Shown here piece after piece: positions 18,807 through 27,166 of a stretch of 64,000 nt of DNA. How positions within the stretch are numbered: the first letter of the stretch is position 1; each line of letters begins with the position of its first letter. Source of the DNA: Leptospira congkakensis (GTDB taxonomy: Bacteria > Spirochaetota > Leptospiria > Leptospirales > Leptospiraceae); contig NZ_RQGQ01000004.1 of assembly GCF_004770265.1 (NCBI RefSeq), positions 496,001-560,000 of the forward strand. The letters run 5' to 3'. Under the pieces are notes generated by a model. That model searched no databases. It worked only from the letters and a program-made list of their open reading frames with translations, and had not been told where the DNA came from. A program made the position numbers and the translations under genes.

Positions 18807-19461
18807 AAGGTTTTGTTTTTAACTCAGCGACTAAAAATAAAAACTCTGGCAAATCTGTTGGATTTTCCCGAAAAAATACTCTTGGATTGGATTCCTTAGA
18901 ATTCAAATACAAATAACTCGAGTTTTCTTTCCTGATATAAGCTCTTTCTAAATAATGATTGGCCTGAGAATAATGTAAAAAATCTTTCATCAGATCACTA
19001 ATCGCAATGTCACCTTCACTTTGTTTGTTTGTGGCTGAAAAGAAAACCGATGTTGTGTCTTTCTCTTCTCTTTCCCAATGGAATTCGCTAGTCCAGTGCC
19101 CTTTCCCACCAAACGCTAACGTAGGTTCTAAAGAATCAGAAACCAAATTCGGAATGAATTCTTGGGATTCCCAAGGAATTCCTTTCCCTAAAAAATTCAC
19201 TTTGGCAAGATATGTTTTCCAATTTTTGGAAAGTCCCTTTACTTGGAGTTTTGGCAAAGACAAACTTTCTCGTAAAAAACCTCGTAAGGTCAAAAATCCT
19301 AAAAATCCCAGGTTCACCTGAGTTACGGATTGGAAGTCCCAAACTTCTTCCTGTTTCAAGTGCGATAAAAACAAGGAATCCATCGCATAAAAGTCCTGGT
19401 GTTGGTAGGGGTAAAAAACGCCTGTAGATGAGGAAACTAAAGATCCGTCCGATCGATTCAC
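18790..19461 (-). CDS. Uncharacterised protein downstream of acyl-CoA synthetase
   Basis: A 223-residue soluble-looking protein from a GTG at 19461, with no recognised domain. It contains many aromatic and serine residues and no obvious signal peptide. The reading frame stays open upstream of the GTG for 26 further codons to the stop of the acyl-CoA synthetase gene and is in the same frame as that gene, encoding protein-like PPVDILIVN just before the GTG. No ATG, GTG or TTG is found in that stretch, so the true start may be non-standard or the extension may be coincidental. It would be cotranscribed with the synthetase only if the hairpin at 19499-19524 is leaky. Confidence 0.6.
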   Translation of the reverse strand: MNRSDGSLVSSSTGVFYPYQHQDFYAMDSLFLSHLKQEEVWDFQSVTQVNLGFLGFLTLRGFLRESLSLPKLQVKGLSKNWKTYLAKVNFLGKGIPWESQEFIPNLVSDSLEPTLAFGGKGHWTSEFHWEREEKDTTSVFFSATNKQSEGDIAISDLMKDFLHYSQANHYLERAYIRKENSSYLYLNSKESNPRVFFRENPTDLPEFLFLVAELKTKPSTHLN

Positions 19462-19498
19462 AATAAGAATATCGACGGGAGGTGAAAAAGAGAAGAGT

Positions 19499-19524
19499 AA
19501 AAACCGCCCGTGAACCAGGCGGCT
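19499..19524 (-). terminator. Probable rho-independent terminator after the acyl-CoA synthetase gene
   Basis: On the minus strand a CCGCC/GGCGG stem (19518-19522 with 19504-19508) and a nine-base loop are followed by five T residues. It lies 16 bases beyond the stop of the acyl-CoA synthetase gene. The short stem makes this a moderate prediction. Confidence 0.55.
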
Positions 19525-19539
19525 TAAAATTAAATTTAC

Positions 19540-21474
19540 TTAATCAGCAGCATACAAAGCTGTAATTTTGTCTTTGTATTTTTCAGTGATCAAGTGGCGT
19601 TTCATCTTAAACAAGTTTGTCAATTCATCACCCACTTCAAATTGTTTAGTAATGAGAATGAACGGAGTCACTTGCTCAAAAGACTTAAATCCAGTTTTGG
19701 TATTGTTGAGAGCTTTGATTTCCTTTTTGTAGAAATCAAGAACCTTCGGATTTTCAATGAGTTTCTGTTTGTCAGTCTCGGAAATTCCGTTTTCTTTTGC
19801 CCATTCCGTCAATTTATCAAAATCAGGAATCACAAGAGCACCTAAGTTCTTTTGGTCTTGTCCAATCACCATCACTTGTGCAATGAAAGGAGATTCAGTG
19901 AGTTTGTCCTCAATCGGAACCGGCTCAACGTTTTCCCCACCAAGTAGAACTACAGTATCCTTCGCACGGCCAGTGATGGTAAGGGTCTTTTTGAAATTGA
20001 ACATTCCAATATCTCCAGTATCCATCCAACCATCTTTCAGAACTTTTGCTGTTGTTTCTGGATTTTTATAATAACCTTTCATCACTTGCGGTCCACGGAT
20101 GTGGATGACCCCACGAGCTCCGTATTTTCCAGAAATGAGTTTTTGGTTGGCATCCACATGTGTGAGAACCTTTCCCAAATCATCTCGGATTTGCACCGAT
20201 GTTTCAGGAGTGATCACTCCAACAGAACCTTGGACTAACTTTTTGAAAGTTCTTACAGAAATTACCGGAGAAGTTTCCGTCATTCCATATCCTTCCAAAA
20301 CATTGATTCCAATATCATTGAAGAAAGCATCCACATGTCTTTGGAGAGCTCCACCACCGGAAACGGAAGCTTTTAGTTCTCCACCAGTAGCCTCTCTGAT
20401 TTTGGAAAGCACCACTAAATCCAATAGGAAATAAGGAACAGCCAAAACGATAGCAACTGTTAAGTAGTAGAACCCTTTGAAAAGAGAAACAATGGGATTT
20501 CTTCCAACGTAATCCACTTGGTTCCCTTTTAAAAACCTTGTGGCTGCATTGAAATGTTTTGAGAAAAAATAAGCCATGTTGAACAAACCACGACGGATCG
20601 CAGGAGTTTGTTTTGGATCATTGATTCTAGTATAAATTCCGTTGTAGATACTTTCCCAAAGTCTTGGAGCAGATGCCATAAAAGTCGGTTTTGACTTTTT
20701 CATGTCATCGCGAAGGTCACGAACATTGGTATAGTATGTGGCACAACCAGCAGCAATCGCTAAGTATTCAAATACTCTTTCGAATACGTGCCAAACAGGA
20801 AGAATGGATAACATTCTTTCATCTTGTTTGATTTCGATCATACTTCCTAAAATGACAGATGTTTGGTGGATCATGTTGCTGTGTTTCAACATAACACCTT
20901 TTGGCATACCAGTAGTTCCAGAAGTATAAATGATAGTAAAAAGGTCATCCGGAGCGATTGCTTTCATCCGCTCTTCCGCTTTTTTAGAACCCTTCGCACG
21001 AAGTTCCTTACCTTTTTCGATAAGTTCGTAAAGTTTTAAAACACCTGTTGCAGTAGACTTGTTGTCCATTACGATCAGAGTTTTTGCAAATTCCAATTGT
21101 GAGCGGTTCTTTTGGAATTTCTCGAGCATTTTATCATTCTCAAGAAACACAACTTTCGCTTCACAGTGATTTAGAATATAAGCAATTTCTGAATCGGTAA
21201 TGTCCGTTCCTCTCGGAACATCACAAGCACCACTCATTAGAATTCCATAATCGGAAACGATCCACTCCAATCGGTTATCTGCAAGCAAGGCAACATTTTC
21301 TTTTGCAGAGACACCCAAATCAATGAGAGCTTCTGCTAAGTTGATACCAAGATCATATACTTCTTTAAAAGTGACGGGTTTATAGGACTTAGATTCGTCT
21401 TTACTGACGAACGCGGGGCGGTTCCCAAATTTTTCAGCACTCTGCTGGAAGAGTTCGGGCAAATTGGCTGGCAT
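19540..21474 (-). CDS. Long-chain fatty-acid--CoA ligase (AMP-dependent synthetase)
   Basis: Activates long-chain fatty acids to acyl-CoA through an acyl-adenylate. The 644-residue protein has the AMP-binding P-loop [20 protein letters not shown] (about 180-200), VSGGGALQ, the [12 protein letters not shown] motif, [12 protein letters not shown] and a [18 protein letters not shown] hinge. A hydrophobic stretch around 330-355 suggests membrane association, as in long-chain (ACSL-type) enzymes. Leptospira depend on long-chain fatty acids as carbon and energy source, so this is likely one of several paralogues. It lies 135 bases after the TlpA-like gene and may have its own promoter. Confidence 0.9.
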   Translation of the reverse strand: MPANLPELFQQSAEKFGNRPAFVSKDESKSYKPVTFKEVYDLGINLAEALIDLGVSAKENVALLADNRLEWIVSDYGILMSGACDVPRGTDITDSEIAYILNHCEAKVVFLENDKMLEKFQKNRSQLEFAKTLIVMDNKSTATGVLKLYELIEKGKELRAKGSKKAEERMKAIAPDDLFTIIYTSGTTGMPKGVMLKHSNMIHQTSVILGSMIEIKQDERMLSILPVWHVFERVFEYLAIAAGCATYYTNVRDLRDDMKKSKPTFMASAPRLWESIYNGIYTRINDPKQTPAIRRGLFNMAYFFSKHFNAATRFLKGNQVDYVGRNPIVSLFKGFYYLTVAIVLAVPYFLLDLVVLSKIREATGGELKASVSGGGALQRHVDAFFNDIGINVLEGYGMTETSPVISVRTFKKLVQGSVGVITPETSVQIRDDLGKVLTHVDANQKLISGKYGARGVIHIRGPQVMKGYYKNPETTAKVLKDGWMDTGDIGMFNFKKTLTITGRAKDTVVLLGGENVEPVPIEDKLTESPFIAQVMVIGQDQKNLGALVIPDFDKLTEWAKENGISETDKQKLIENPKVLDFYKKEIKALNNTKTGFKSFEQVTPFILITKQFEVGDELTNLFKMKRHLITEKYKDKITALYAAD

Positions 21475-21609
21475 TATTCTGACTCCTTTCTCAAAAGAAA
21501 ACGTAAAAAGGTATCTTTAAGGGACTTTTTTAACGAACATGAGTCAAGACATTTTCAATCTTGTCATTGAAATCAATAGAAAATCAAATTGTTGTTTCGC
21601 ATTGCACAA

Positions 21610-22131
21610 TTATGGCAGTTCCGTCGCCGCCCATACATGTGAGCGTATCACAAGCCCTGAAAGGTCTGATTCAATAATTCCATACTGCCTATATACGATT
21701 TTACCCGAACGATCAAAGACAAGAAGGCATGGGATTCCCTCGACATGATAAAAATCAGTCATTTTCCAGTCTTTGTCCAGTAAGGTGGGGTAACTCATTT
21801 TCAGTCGTTCCATATCTTTTTTAATTTTTTCTAAAGGTTCCGTAGTGTCAGTGTTAATCCCTCGGAATACAAAATCCTTTTCGGATACGGAAGACTTCCA
21901 TTTGTTGATGGTGGGGACTGCTTTGGCACAGGGTTCACACCAAGTAGCCCAAAAATCCAAAACCACGACTTTGCCCTTAAAATCTTCTAAACTTTCCGTT
22001 TTCCCAAGAACAGTGGGAAGTGGTTCTGTATAAAAATCACTAGTGGGCCCTTCTGGTTTACAAAAAAAGAGAGAAAGGATAAAGATAAGATAAAACCTGG
22101 ATTTAGACTGTCTGAAAATTTTGGTGATCAT
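21610..22131 (-). CDS. TlpA/ResA-like thioredoxin-fold lipoprotein
   Basis: An exported thiol-disulfide protein. The N-terminus MITKIFRQSKSRFYLIFILS leads to a lipobox-like LFFCKP, predicting a lipoprotein. The thioredoxin fold carries the redox site WATWCEPC (TlpA/ResA pattern WCxPC), and VEGIPCLLVFDRSGKIV supplies a cis-Pro-type segment. Related proteins reduce apocytochrome c or act in envelope thiol homeostasis. I prefer ATG at 22131; an in-frame ATG at 22143 adds four residues and overlaps the divergent gene more. There are no cytochrome maturation genes nearby. Confidence 0.8.
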   Translation of the reverse strand: MITKIFRQSKSRFYLIFILSLFFCKPEGPTSDFYTEPLPTVLGKTESLEDFKGKVVVLDFWATWCEPCAKAVPTINKWKSSVSEKDFVFRGINTDTTEPLEKIKKDMERLKMSYPTLLDKDWKMTDFYHVEGIPCLLVFDRSGKIVYRQYGIIESDLSGLVIRSHVWAATELP

Positions 22132-22133
22132 TT

Positions 22134-22529
22134 TTGAATTCATTGATTTATAATTACTTCTCCAACTTAGACGAATGGAATGATTACGTAAAGGGAAACT
22201 GGAAGGGAAATGGAATTTCTATGATTCCTTCCTCGGTGCAACCCTATGAAACGGGAGATGAAACAACCGTTATCTGGAAATCCAATTCCAAAGAAACCAA
22301 GGCTCATTTCAAACGTGGAAAACAAAATTTTGAATTTGTTTGGCTTATAGGATCTGAAGTTCTTTGTGATAGAATCAAATTAACCGCAGTAGACGCAGAT
22401 TGGGAATGTGAAATTCAGGCAATGACAAGAGACCGGTTTCATCTGCATGTCCAACCAAAATCCGATAAATCCAAAATTCTTTATTCGGGAGTGGTCACAA
22501 AAAAAACTGGTTTATTCTCCTTCCTCTAA
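22134..22529 (+). CDS. Uncharacterised small protein
   Basis: A 131-residue protein with no signal peptide or known domain, rich in aromatic residues and alternating polar/hydrophobic stretches that suggest a beta structure (ETTVIWKSNSKETKAHFKRG). It starts at TTG 22134 (alternative TTG at 22143), with a weak GGTG upstream. Its start overlaps the start region of the divergent TlpA-like gene, and its end overlaps the convergent glycosyltransferase by 18 bases. Codon use looks like that of its neighbours, supporting a real gene. Function is not inferred. Confidence 0.6.
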   Translation: MNSLIYNYFSNLDEWNDYVKGNWKGNGISMIPSSVQPYETGDETTVIWKSNSKETKAHFKRGKQNFEFVWLIGSEVLCDRIKLTAVDADWECEIQAMTRDRFHLHVQPKSDKSKILYSGVVTKKTGLFSFL

Positions 22530-23654
22530 AACCTTTCTAAAAACTTCTTCCGTAATCTTTGCTGCATTTTCCCAAGTAAACTCGGAGATGGAAACTTCTG
22601 GTGGACTTGGTTTCTCAAAGAATTTTTTGATTGTTTCCGCCCAGACCTTTGCATCTTCCTTGGTTTGGTAAGGAAGATAAGTCACACCATCCTTTCCAAT
22701 TTCATGAAATGTGGGAATGTCTGAAACCACACAATTCAAACCATGAAAAATGGCTTCCACCATAGGAATTCCAAATCCTTCGTATTTACTCGCAAAGGCA
22801 AATAATCCAGCTCTTTTGTAGAGATGTTGTAATTCAGAATCAGAAACAGAATCTAAAATATGAATGTCTTTAAATAGAGCACGTTCTTGTCTTAACTCCT
22901 CAATGAATTCAGAAGACTCCCAACCAATTTTTCCAACTATCACCCAAGGTCTGTAATGGTGTGGTTCTGCTTTACGATATTCACGAAAAACTTCGAGTAA
23001 AAAAGGATAGTTTTTTCTTGGTTCGATAGTAGATACAGAAAGTAAATAATCAGTTCCTAAATCCTTTACTCGTAAAGATGGTTCAGTCTCTAAAAGTTTT
23101 GCCATCTCCTTTGGATTCACACCTGGATAGGATACACCTGTTTGGTCCACGGGATAATCAAATTTGCGACACATATCATCGCTAGTTTGTTTGGAAATGG
23201 AAAGGATAAAACTAGACCGCCTAACTGAATAACTTTGAAACATTCTTTGTTGGACTTTTGCAATCCACCGCATCGTTTCTGGGTATAAATACAAAACCAA
23301 ATCACAATAGGTTAGAACTGCAGATAAAGTTTTTGGTAAAAAAGGAGGTAAAACTTGTTGGGAACCCCAAAACAAATCCAATCTATTTTTTAATAAATAA
23401 AACGGGATGAAAAGATTGTAATACAATCCCCCTTTCCATTTCAAAAACCCACCACCATTCACCCAAGTTACATTAGGTAAATCCAAAACTGCTTTGTGGT
23501 CTTCATGGATTGGTAGATGGGAAAATAAAAAGAAATCATATTCTTCTTTATGAGGAAATGCTTTGAGAGTTTCCGCAATCAACCTTCCCACTCCAGAAAC
23601 TCGTGTGGATAAAGGTCTGGCATCAAGACCAATACGTTTGGTAGGTTTTACCAT
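22512..23654 (-). CDS. Family 4 (GT-B) glycosyltransferase
   Basis: A 380-residue GT-B enzyme. The N-terminal half holds acceptor-site sequence such as GLDARPLSTRVSGVGRL. The C-terminal half has SVSTIEPRKNY, VIVGKIGWESSEF and the donor-binding E-x7-E motif in SKYEGFGIPMVEA. It has no membrane segment and probably adds a sugar to a surface glycan from a nucleotide-activated donor. It overlaps the phosphatase gene by seven bases, so the two are coupled. Donor and acceptor cannot be assigned. Confidence 0.88.
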   Translation of the reverse strand: MVKPTKRIGLDARPLSTRVSGVGRLIAETLKAFPHKEEYDFFLFSHLPIHEDHKAVLDLPNVTWVNGGGFLKWKGGLYYNLFIPFYLLKNRLDLFWGSQQVLPPFLPKTLSAVLTYCDLVLYLYPETMRWIAKVQQRMFQSYSVRRSSFILSISKQTSDDMCRKFDYPVDQTGVSYPGVNPKEMAKLLETEPSLRVKDLGTDYLLSVSTIEPRKNYPFLLEVFREYRKAEPHHYRPWVIVGKIGWESSEFIEELRQERALFKDIHILDSVSDSELQHLYKRAGLFAFASKYEGFGIPMVEAIFHGLNCVVSDIPTFHEIGKDGVTYLPYQTKEDAKVWAETIKKFFEKPSPPEVSISEFTWENAAKITEEVFRKVLEEGE

Positions 23655-24517
23655 CGTTCCTTAACCTTGAGGGACAATTGGTGGAAATCAATTTTTGATT
23701 CCAAATAAGAAACAGCTGCTTTTTTACCAGCAACAAGTCCAAAGGAAAGGGTCTGAGCTTGGTTGAATTTATATCCTTTGTCTTTCAAAGGAAAACATGT
23801 AAAATTCTCTTCATCTAAAAGAGCAATCCCACCACAAATATCCCATTCGTTTTTTGGTTTTAAAGAAACAATAAGATCAATGAACCCGGCTGATAACAAA
23901 CCTAACTTATAAGCAATACTTCCCATGGATCGGATATCAAAGTCTTCCTGCCAAAAGGAATCAGAAAATAAACCTTCCTTCATTTCCGATAGAGAAACTA
24001 GTAAAATTGGTTTTTTGGCAACAGGTTCTGCTTCCCCAAGTGGTTCTAAGACAGATCCACTTTCCACAACAATCGTCCTAAAATTTTCTTCCGTAGCAAA
24101 GGGTGGTTGTAACTTAGCAAAAAAAGTAGTTCTATTTTTAGAAAAAAACTCACCTGTCGAAGGATTAAAAATCACACCCCAAATGGCTTCTCCATTACGA
24201 ACGAGTCCTAAACTGAGTGCAAACTGATCATTTTTTTTGACAAATTCGCGAGTGCCGTCAATGGGATCTAAAATCCAAACCCATTCCTTATCCAAACGGG
24301 TGTTTGTATCGACTTTTTCTTCCGACAAAAATCCATGAGTCGGAAATTGTTTCGAAATTTTTTCATACAAAAATTCACTCGCGAACAAATCAGCTTCCGT
24401 TACCGGATCGTTGCCACCTTTGTCTCGAATTTGAAAATCAGATTTATAAATGGAAAGAATTGAATCTCCAACTGATAATACCCACCGCCAAACTTCTTGA
24501 AAATCGTTTTCTTCCAT
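23648..24517 (-). CDS. Inositol monophosphatase-family (IMPase/CysQ-like) phosphatase
   Basis: A Mg-dependent, Li-sensitive-type phosphatase of 289 residues. The metal-binding motifs are present in order: DPVTEADLFASE, a Glu in GFLSEEKVD, WILDPIDGTREFVKKND (signature DPIDGT), and EWDICGGIALLDE near residue 222. The TREF form of the signature is typical of CysQ/HisN-like members, so the substrate could be 3'-phosphoadenosine 5'-phosphate, inositol phosphate or histidinol phosphate. Coupling to a glycosyltransferase favours a sugar-phosphate-related role, but this is inference. Confidence 0.82.
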   Translation of the reverse strand: MEENDFQEVWRWVLSVGDSILSIYKSDFQIRDKGGNDPVTEADLFASEFLYEKISKQFPTHGFLSEEKVDTNTRLDKEWVWILDPIDGTREFVKKNDQFALSLGLVRNGEAIWGVIFNPSTGEFFSKNRTTFFAKLQPPFATEENFRTIVVESGSVLEPLGEAEPVAKKPILLVSLSEMKEGLFSDSFWQEDFDIRSMGSIAYKLGLLSAGFIDLIVSLKPKNEWDICGGIALLDEENFTCFPLKDKGYKFNQAQTLSFGLVAGKKAAVSYLESKIDFHQLSLKVKERW

Positions 24518-24535
24518 TCCGTCCTTATTGGAAAA

Positions 24536-24970
24536 TTAATTCTTCTTTTCTTCTTTATGTGCGCCCGCGCCAAGATCCAAACCTTCCGGTTTCTCTAAAA
24601 CAATCTCTTCCGAAGGAGAGGTTACATAAGTTTCTGGATCAACTGGGAATTGGTATTGAAAATAATATTGTTTGTATTTAACAAAAAAAGTATTGGTTCC
24701 TTCCGAACGTTCTGCCTGTAAATCCTGAAATTTGAGATCTTTTAAATCCTTTTTTGGATTGGATAGTTTTTTGGAAAGTGTACTCCGAACAGAACTTACC
24801 ATATTGGTTTCAAAGTTTTTCTTTTTCTGTTCTTCCGTTAATTTTGGATTTCTAAGATAATCTTCGAGTTTTGTAAACTCCTCCGCCAAACCGGAGTTCT
24901 GTTGTGAATAAACAAATGTCACCGGAAAAAATAAAACAATACAAAAAATCCAAACTCGTTTCATAACCAA
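24536..24970 (-). CDS. Uncharacterised exported protein
   Basis: A 144-residue protein with a clear signal peptide (MKRVWIFCIVLFFPVTFVYS, cleavage before QQN). The mature part is charged and mostly helical, with a basic middle (KKKNFETNMVSSVRSTLSKK) and an acidic, proline-containing end. No domain is recognised. ATG at 24970 or, two codons later, ATG at 24964 are both possible. It lies between pcrA and the phosphatase gene in the same direction with short spacers. Confidence 0.65.
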   Translation of the reverse strand: MVMKRVWIFCIVLFFPVTFVYSQQNSGLAEEFTKLEDYLRNPKLTEEQKKKNFETNMVSSVRSTLSKKLSNPKKDLKDLKFQDLQAERSEGTNTFFVKYKQYYFQYQFPVDPETYVTSPSEEIVLEKPEGLDLGAGAHKEEKKN

Positions 24971-24982
24971 TCCTCTTCTAGT

Positions 24983-27166
24983 TCATGATATTATCTCTAA
25001 TGGTGTGTATGCCAATAAGAATTTTTTATCCAAATGAGATCCAAATCTGACCTCTACCTTACGATTGTCTCCTGAACCGGAAACGGATAAAATCCGACCT
25101 TCGCCGTAGACTTTATGACGCACCTTCGTTCCCACTTGGTAGTCTCCATCACCCGTTTTGGCAAGCACCGTTTCAAATTTTTCTTCTGATTTTTGGAATC
25201 TTTCGGCTCTCGGCGTAAACTCTGGTCTTCGCACCCCGTAGCGACTTTCCGTAAATTCACCATCAATAAACTGAGATGGGAGTTCTTCCAAAAATTGGGA
25301 AGGAAGTCTCGCCTCAATATCTCCGAATTTACGAGTAAACCTAGAGAAACTAATTTCTAAATTTTTCCTAGCCCTAGTGATGGCCACGTATGCAAGCCTT
25401 CGTTCTTCTTCCAAGCCATCAGGAGAATCTATCGATAAAAAATGAGGAAAGGTTCCCTCTTCCATTCCGGCCATAAACACATGTTGGAATTCCAATCCTT
25501 TGGCATTATGAACCGTCATTAAGATTACATAGTCTGGTAAATCTTTGGTATTGTCCTCACTGGTGATGAGTGAGATATTTCCCAGATATTCTTCCAAAGT
25601 TGCTTCTGGATTTGTTTCTTCAAATTCCTTCAGCGCATTGACAAATTCATTTAAATTGGAAAGTTTAGAAAAGGATTCTTCTGTTCCCTCATTTTCCAAA
25701 AATTCTCGGTAACCAGAATGTTCCAAAACCTCATAGGCGATTTCGGAAGGAGTTTTTTTTCCCAAATCTTCCATAGCAGAATCAAACATTCGATGTAAAG
25801 AAGCTAACTTTTGCAAGGTTCCCTTTTTGACATCAGGAACTGATCTGCCCAAACATTCAAATAAAGAAAGACCTTCGCTCACCGAATAGGATAACAAACG
25901 ACTCACAGTTGTATCACCGATTCCTCTCGGAGGAGAGTTAATGATCCGAAGCAGGGAAGTAGAGTCCACCGGATTCACGACAACAGAAAGGTATGCAATT
26001 AAATCCTTAACTTCCTTTCTGTCAAAAAACCGAAATCCACCAAAAATTTTATACGGGATGGCTTTTTTCCGTAAAGCCTCTTCAAAGTATCGGGACTGGG
26101 AATTCGTTCTATAAAATACTGCGAAATTCGAATACTTCTGCCCCCTTCTCACACCCATTTGGATTTTTTGTACAATCCCCTCTGATTCTTCCATTTCATT
26201 CTGGTAAGAACTGAGTTTGATTTTATCCCCCATGGGATTTTCAGTGCGAAGGGTCTTATTGGTTCTTTGTTTGTTATTAGAAATTAAAGCAGCGGCAGTT
26301 TCGATAATGGTTTTTGTAGATCGATAATTTTCTTCCAACTTAACAACTACAGCATCTGGATAATCTTTTTTGAAATTTAGAATATTCGAAATATCTGCAC
26401 CACGCCAAGAATAAATGGACTGGTCATCATCACCAACTACACATAAATTTTTATGAAAAGAAGAAAGGGACTGAACTAAATGGTATTGGATTTTGTTCGT
26501 ATCTTGGTATTCGTCTACCATGATGTATTTCCAAAGTCTTTGGTATTTCTCCAAAATCACAGGAAAATCACGAAACAAAATTACCGTTTTTAAAATTAAA
26601 TCCCCAAAATCGAGTGCATTTCGTAAATCCTTTCGTTTTTCATATTCTAGAAAAACAGAAGCAATCGTCTTTGTATAAGAGTCGTCGGCTTTCTTTTTCG
26701 CATATTCTTCTGCAGTCATAAAAGAATCTTTAGCTGCAGAGAATGTATTCGCGAGAGCAGATGGTCGAAACTCCTTCGTATCCATATCTTTGGATTTTAA
26801 AATTTCTTTGATGAGTGACTCTTGCATGTCACTGTCGTATACGGTAAAATTATTCCCTATGCCAAGAGCTTGACCTTCCCTACGAAGTAGATACAAACAA
26901 AGGGAGTGAAACGTCCTTACAAGTGGTTCCCCATTCCCCTCAGGAATCAAACTCCTACAACGAGTTCGCATTTCTTCGGCAGCTTTATTCGTAAATGTTA
27001 CAGCGAGGATTTGATTGGGATAAACTTTGTGATTTAAAATTAGGTTCGCAATTCGGTAAGTAATGACTCGTGTTTTTCCAGACCCAGCTCCTGCCAAAAT
27101 GAGGAGTGGACCTTCTACCGCTTCAACAGCTTTTTTTTGTTCTGAATTGAGTCCAACTAACTCCAC
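24983..27166 (-). CDS. pcrA: UvrD/PcrA/Rep-type DNA helicase
   Basis: Superfamily 1A 3'-5' DNA helicase of 727 residues used in repair and replication. Motifs are Walker A LAGAGSGKTRVITYRI, AVTFTNKAAEEMR, DEYQDTN, VVGDDDQSIYSWRGA, LEENYRST, and the C-terminal VHNAKGLEF and VAITRARKNL. The C-terminal 90 residues contain a Tudor-like KVGTKVRHKVYGEGRILSV segment typical of PcrA/UvrD. It starts next to the end of bamA (no spacer). uvrD is an equally valid name. Confidence 0.92.
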   Translation of the reverse strand: MELVGLNSEQKKAVEAVEGPLLILAGAGSGKTRVITYRIANLILNHKVYPNQILAVTFTNKAAEEMRTRCRSLIPEGNGEPLVRTFHSLCLYLLRREGQALGIGNNFTVYDSDMQESLIKEILKSKDMDTKEFRPSALANTFSAAKDSFMTAEEYAKKKADDSYTKTIASVFLEYEKRKDLRNALDFGDLILKTVILFRDFPVILEKYQRLWKYIMVDEYQDTNKIQYHLVQSLSSFHKNLCVVGDDDQSIYSWRGADISNILNFKKDYPDAVVVKLEENYRSTKTIIETAAALISNNKQRTNKTLRTENPMGDKIKLSSYQNEMEESEGIVQKIQMGVRRGQKYSNFAVFYRTNSQSRYFEEALRKKAIPYKIFGGFRFFDRKEVKDLIAYLSVVVNPVDSTSLLRIINSPPRGIGDTTVSRLLSYSVSEGLSLFECLGRSVPDVKKGTLQKLASLHRMFDSAMEDLGKKTPSEIAYEVLEHSGYREFLENEGTEESFSKLSNLNEFVNALKEFEETNPEATLEEYLGNISLITSEDNTKDLPDYVILMTVHNAKGLEFQHVFMAGMEEGTFPHFLSIDSPDGLEEERRLAYVAITRARKNLEISFSRFTRKFGDIEARLPSQFLEELPSQFIDGEFTESRYGVRRPEFTPRAERFQKSEEKFETVLAKTGDGDYQVGTKVRHKVYGEGRILSVSGSGDNRKVEVRFGSHLDKKFLLAYTPLEIIS

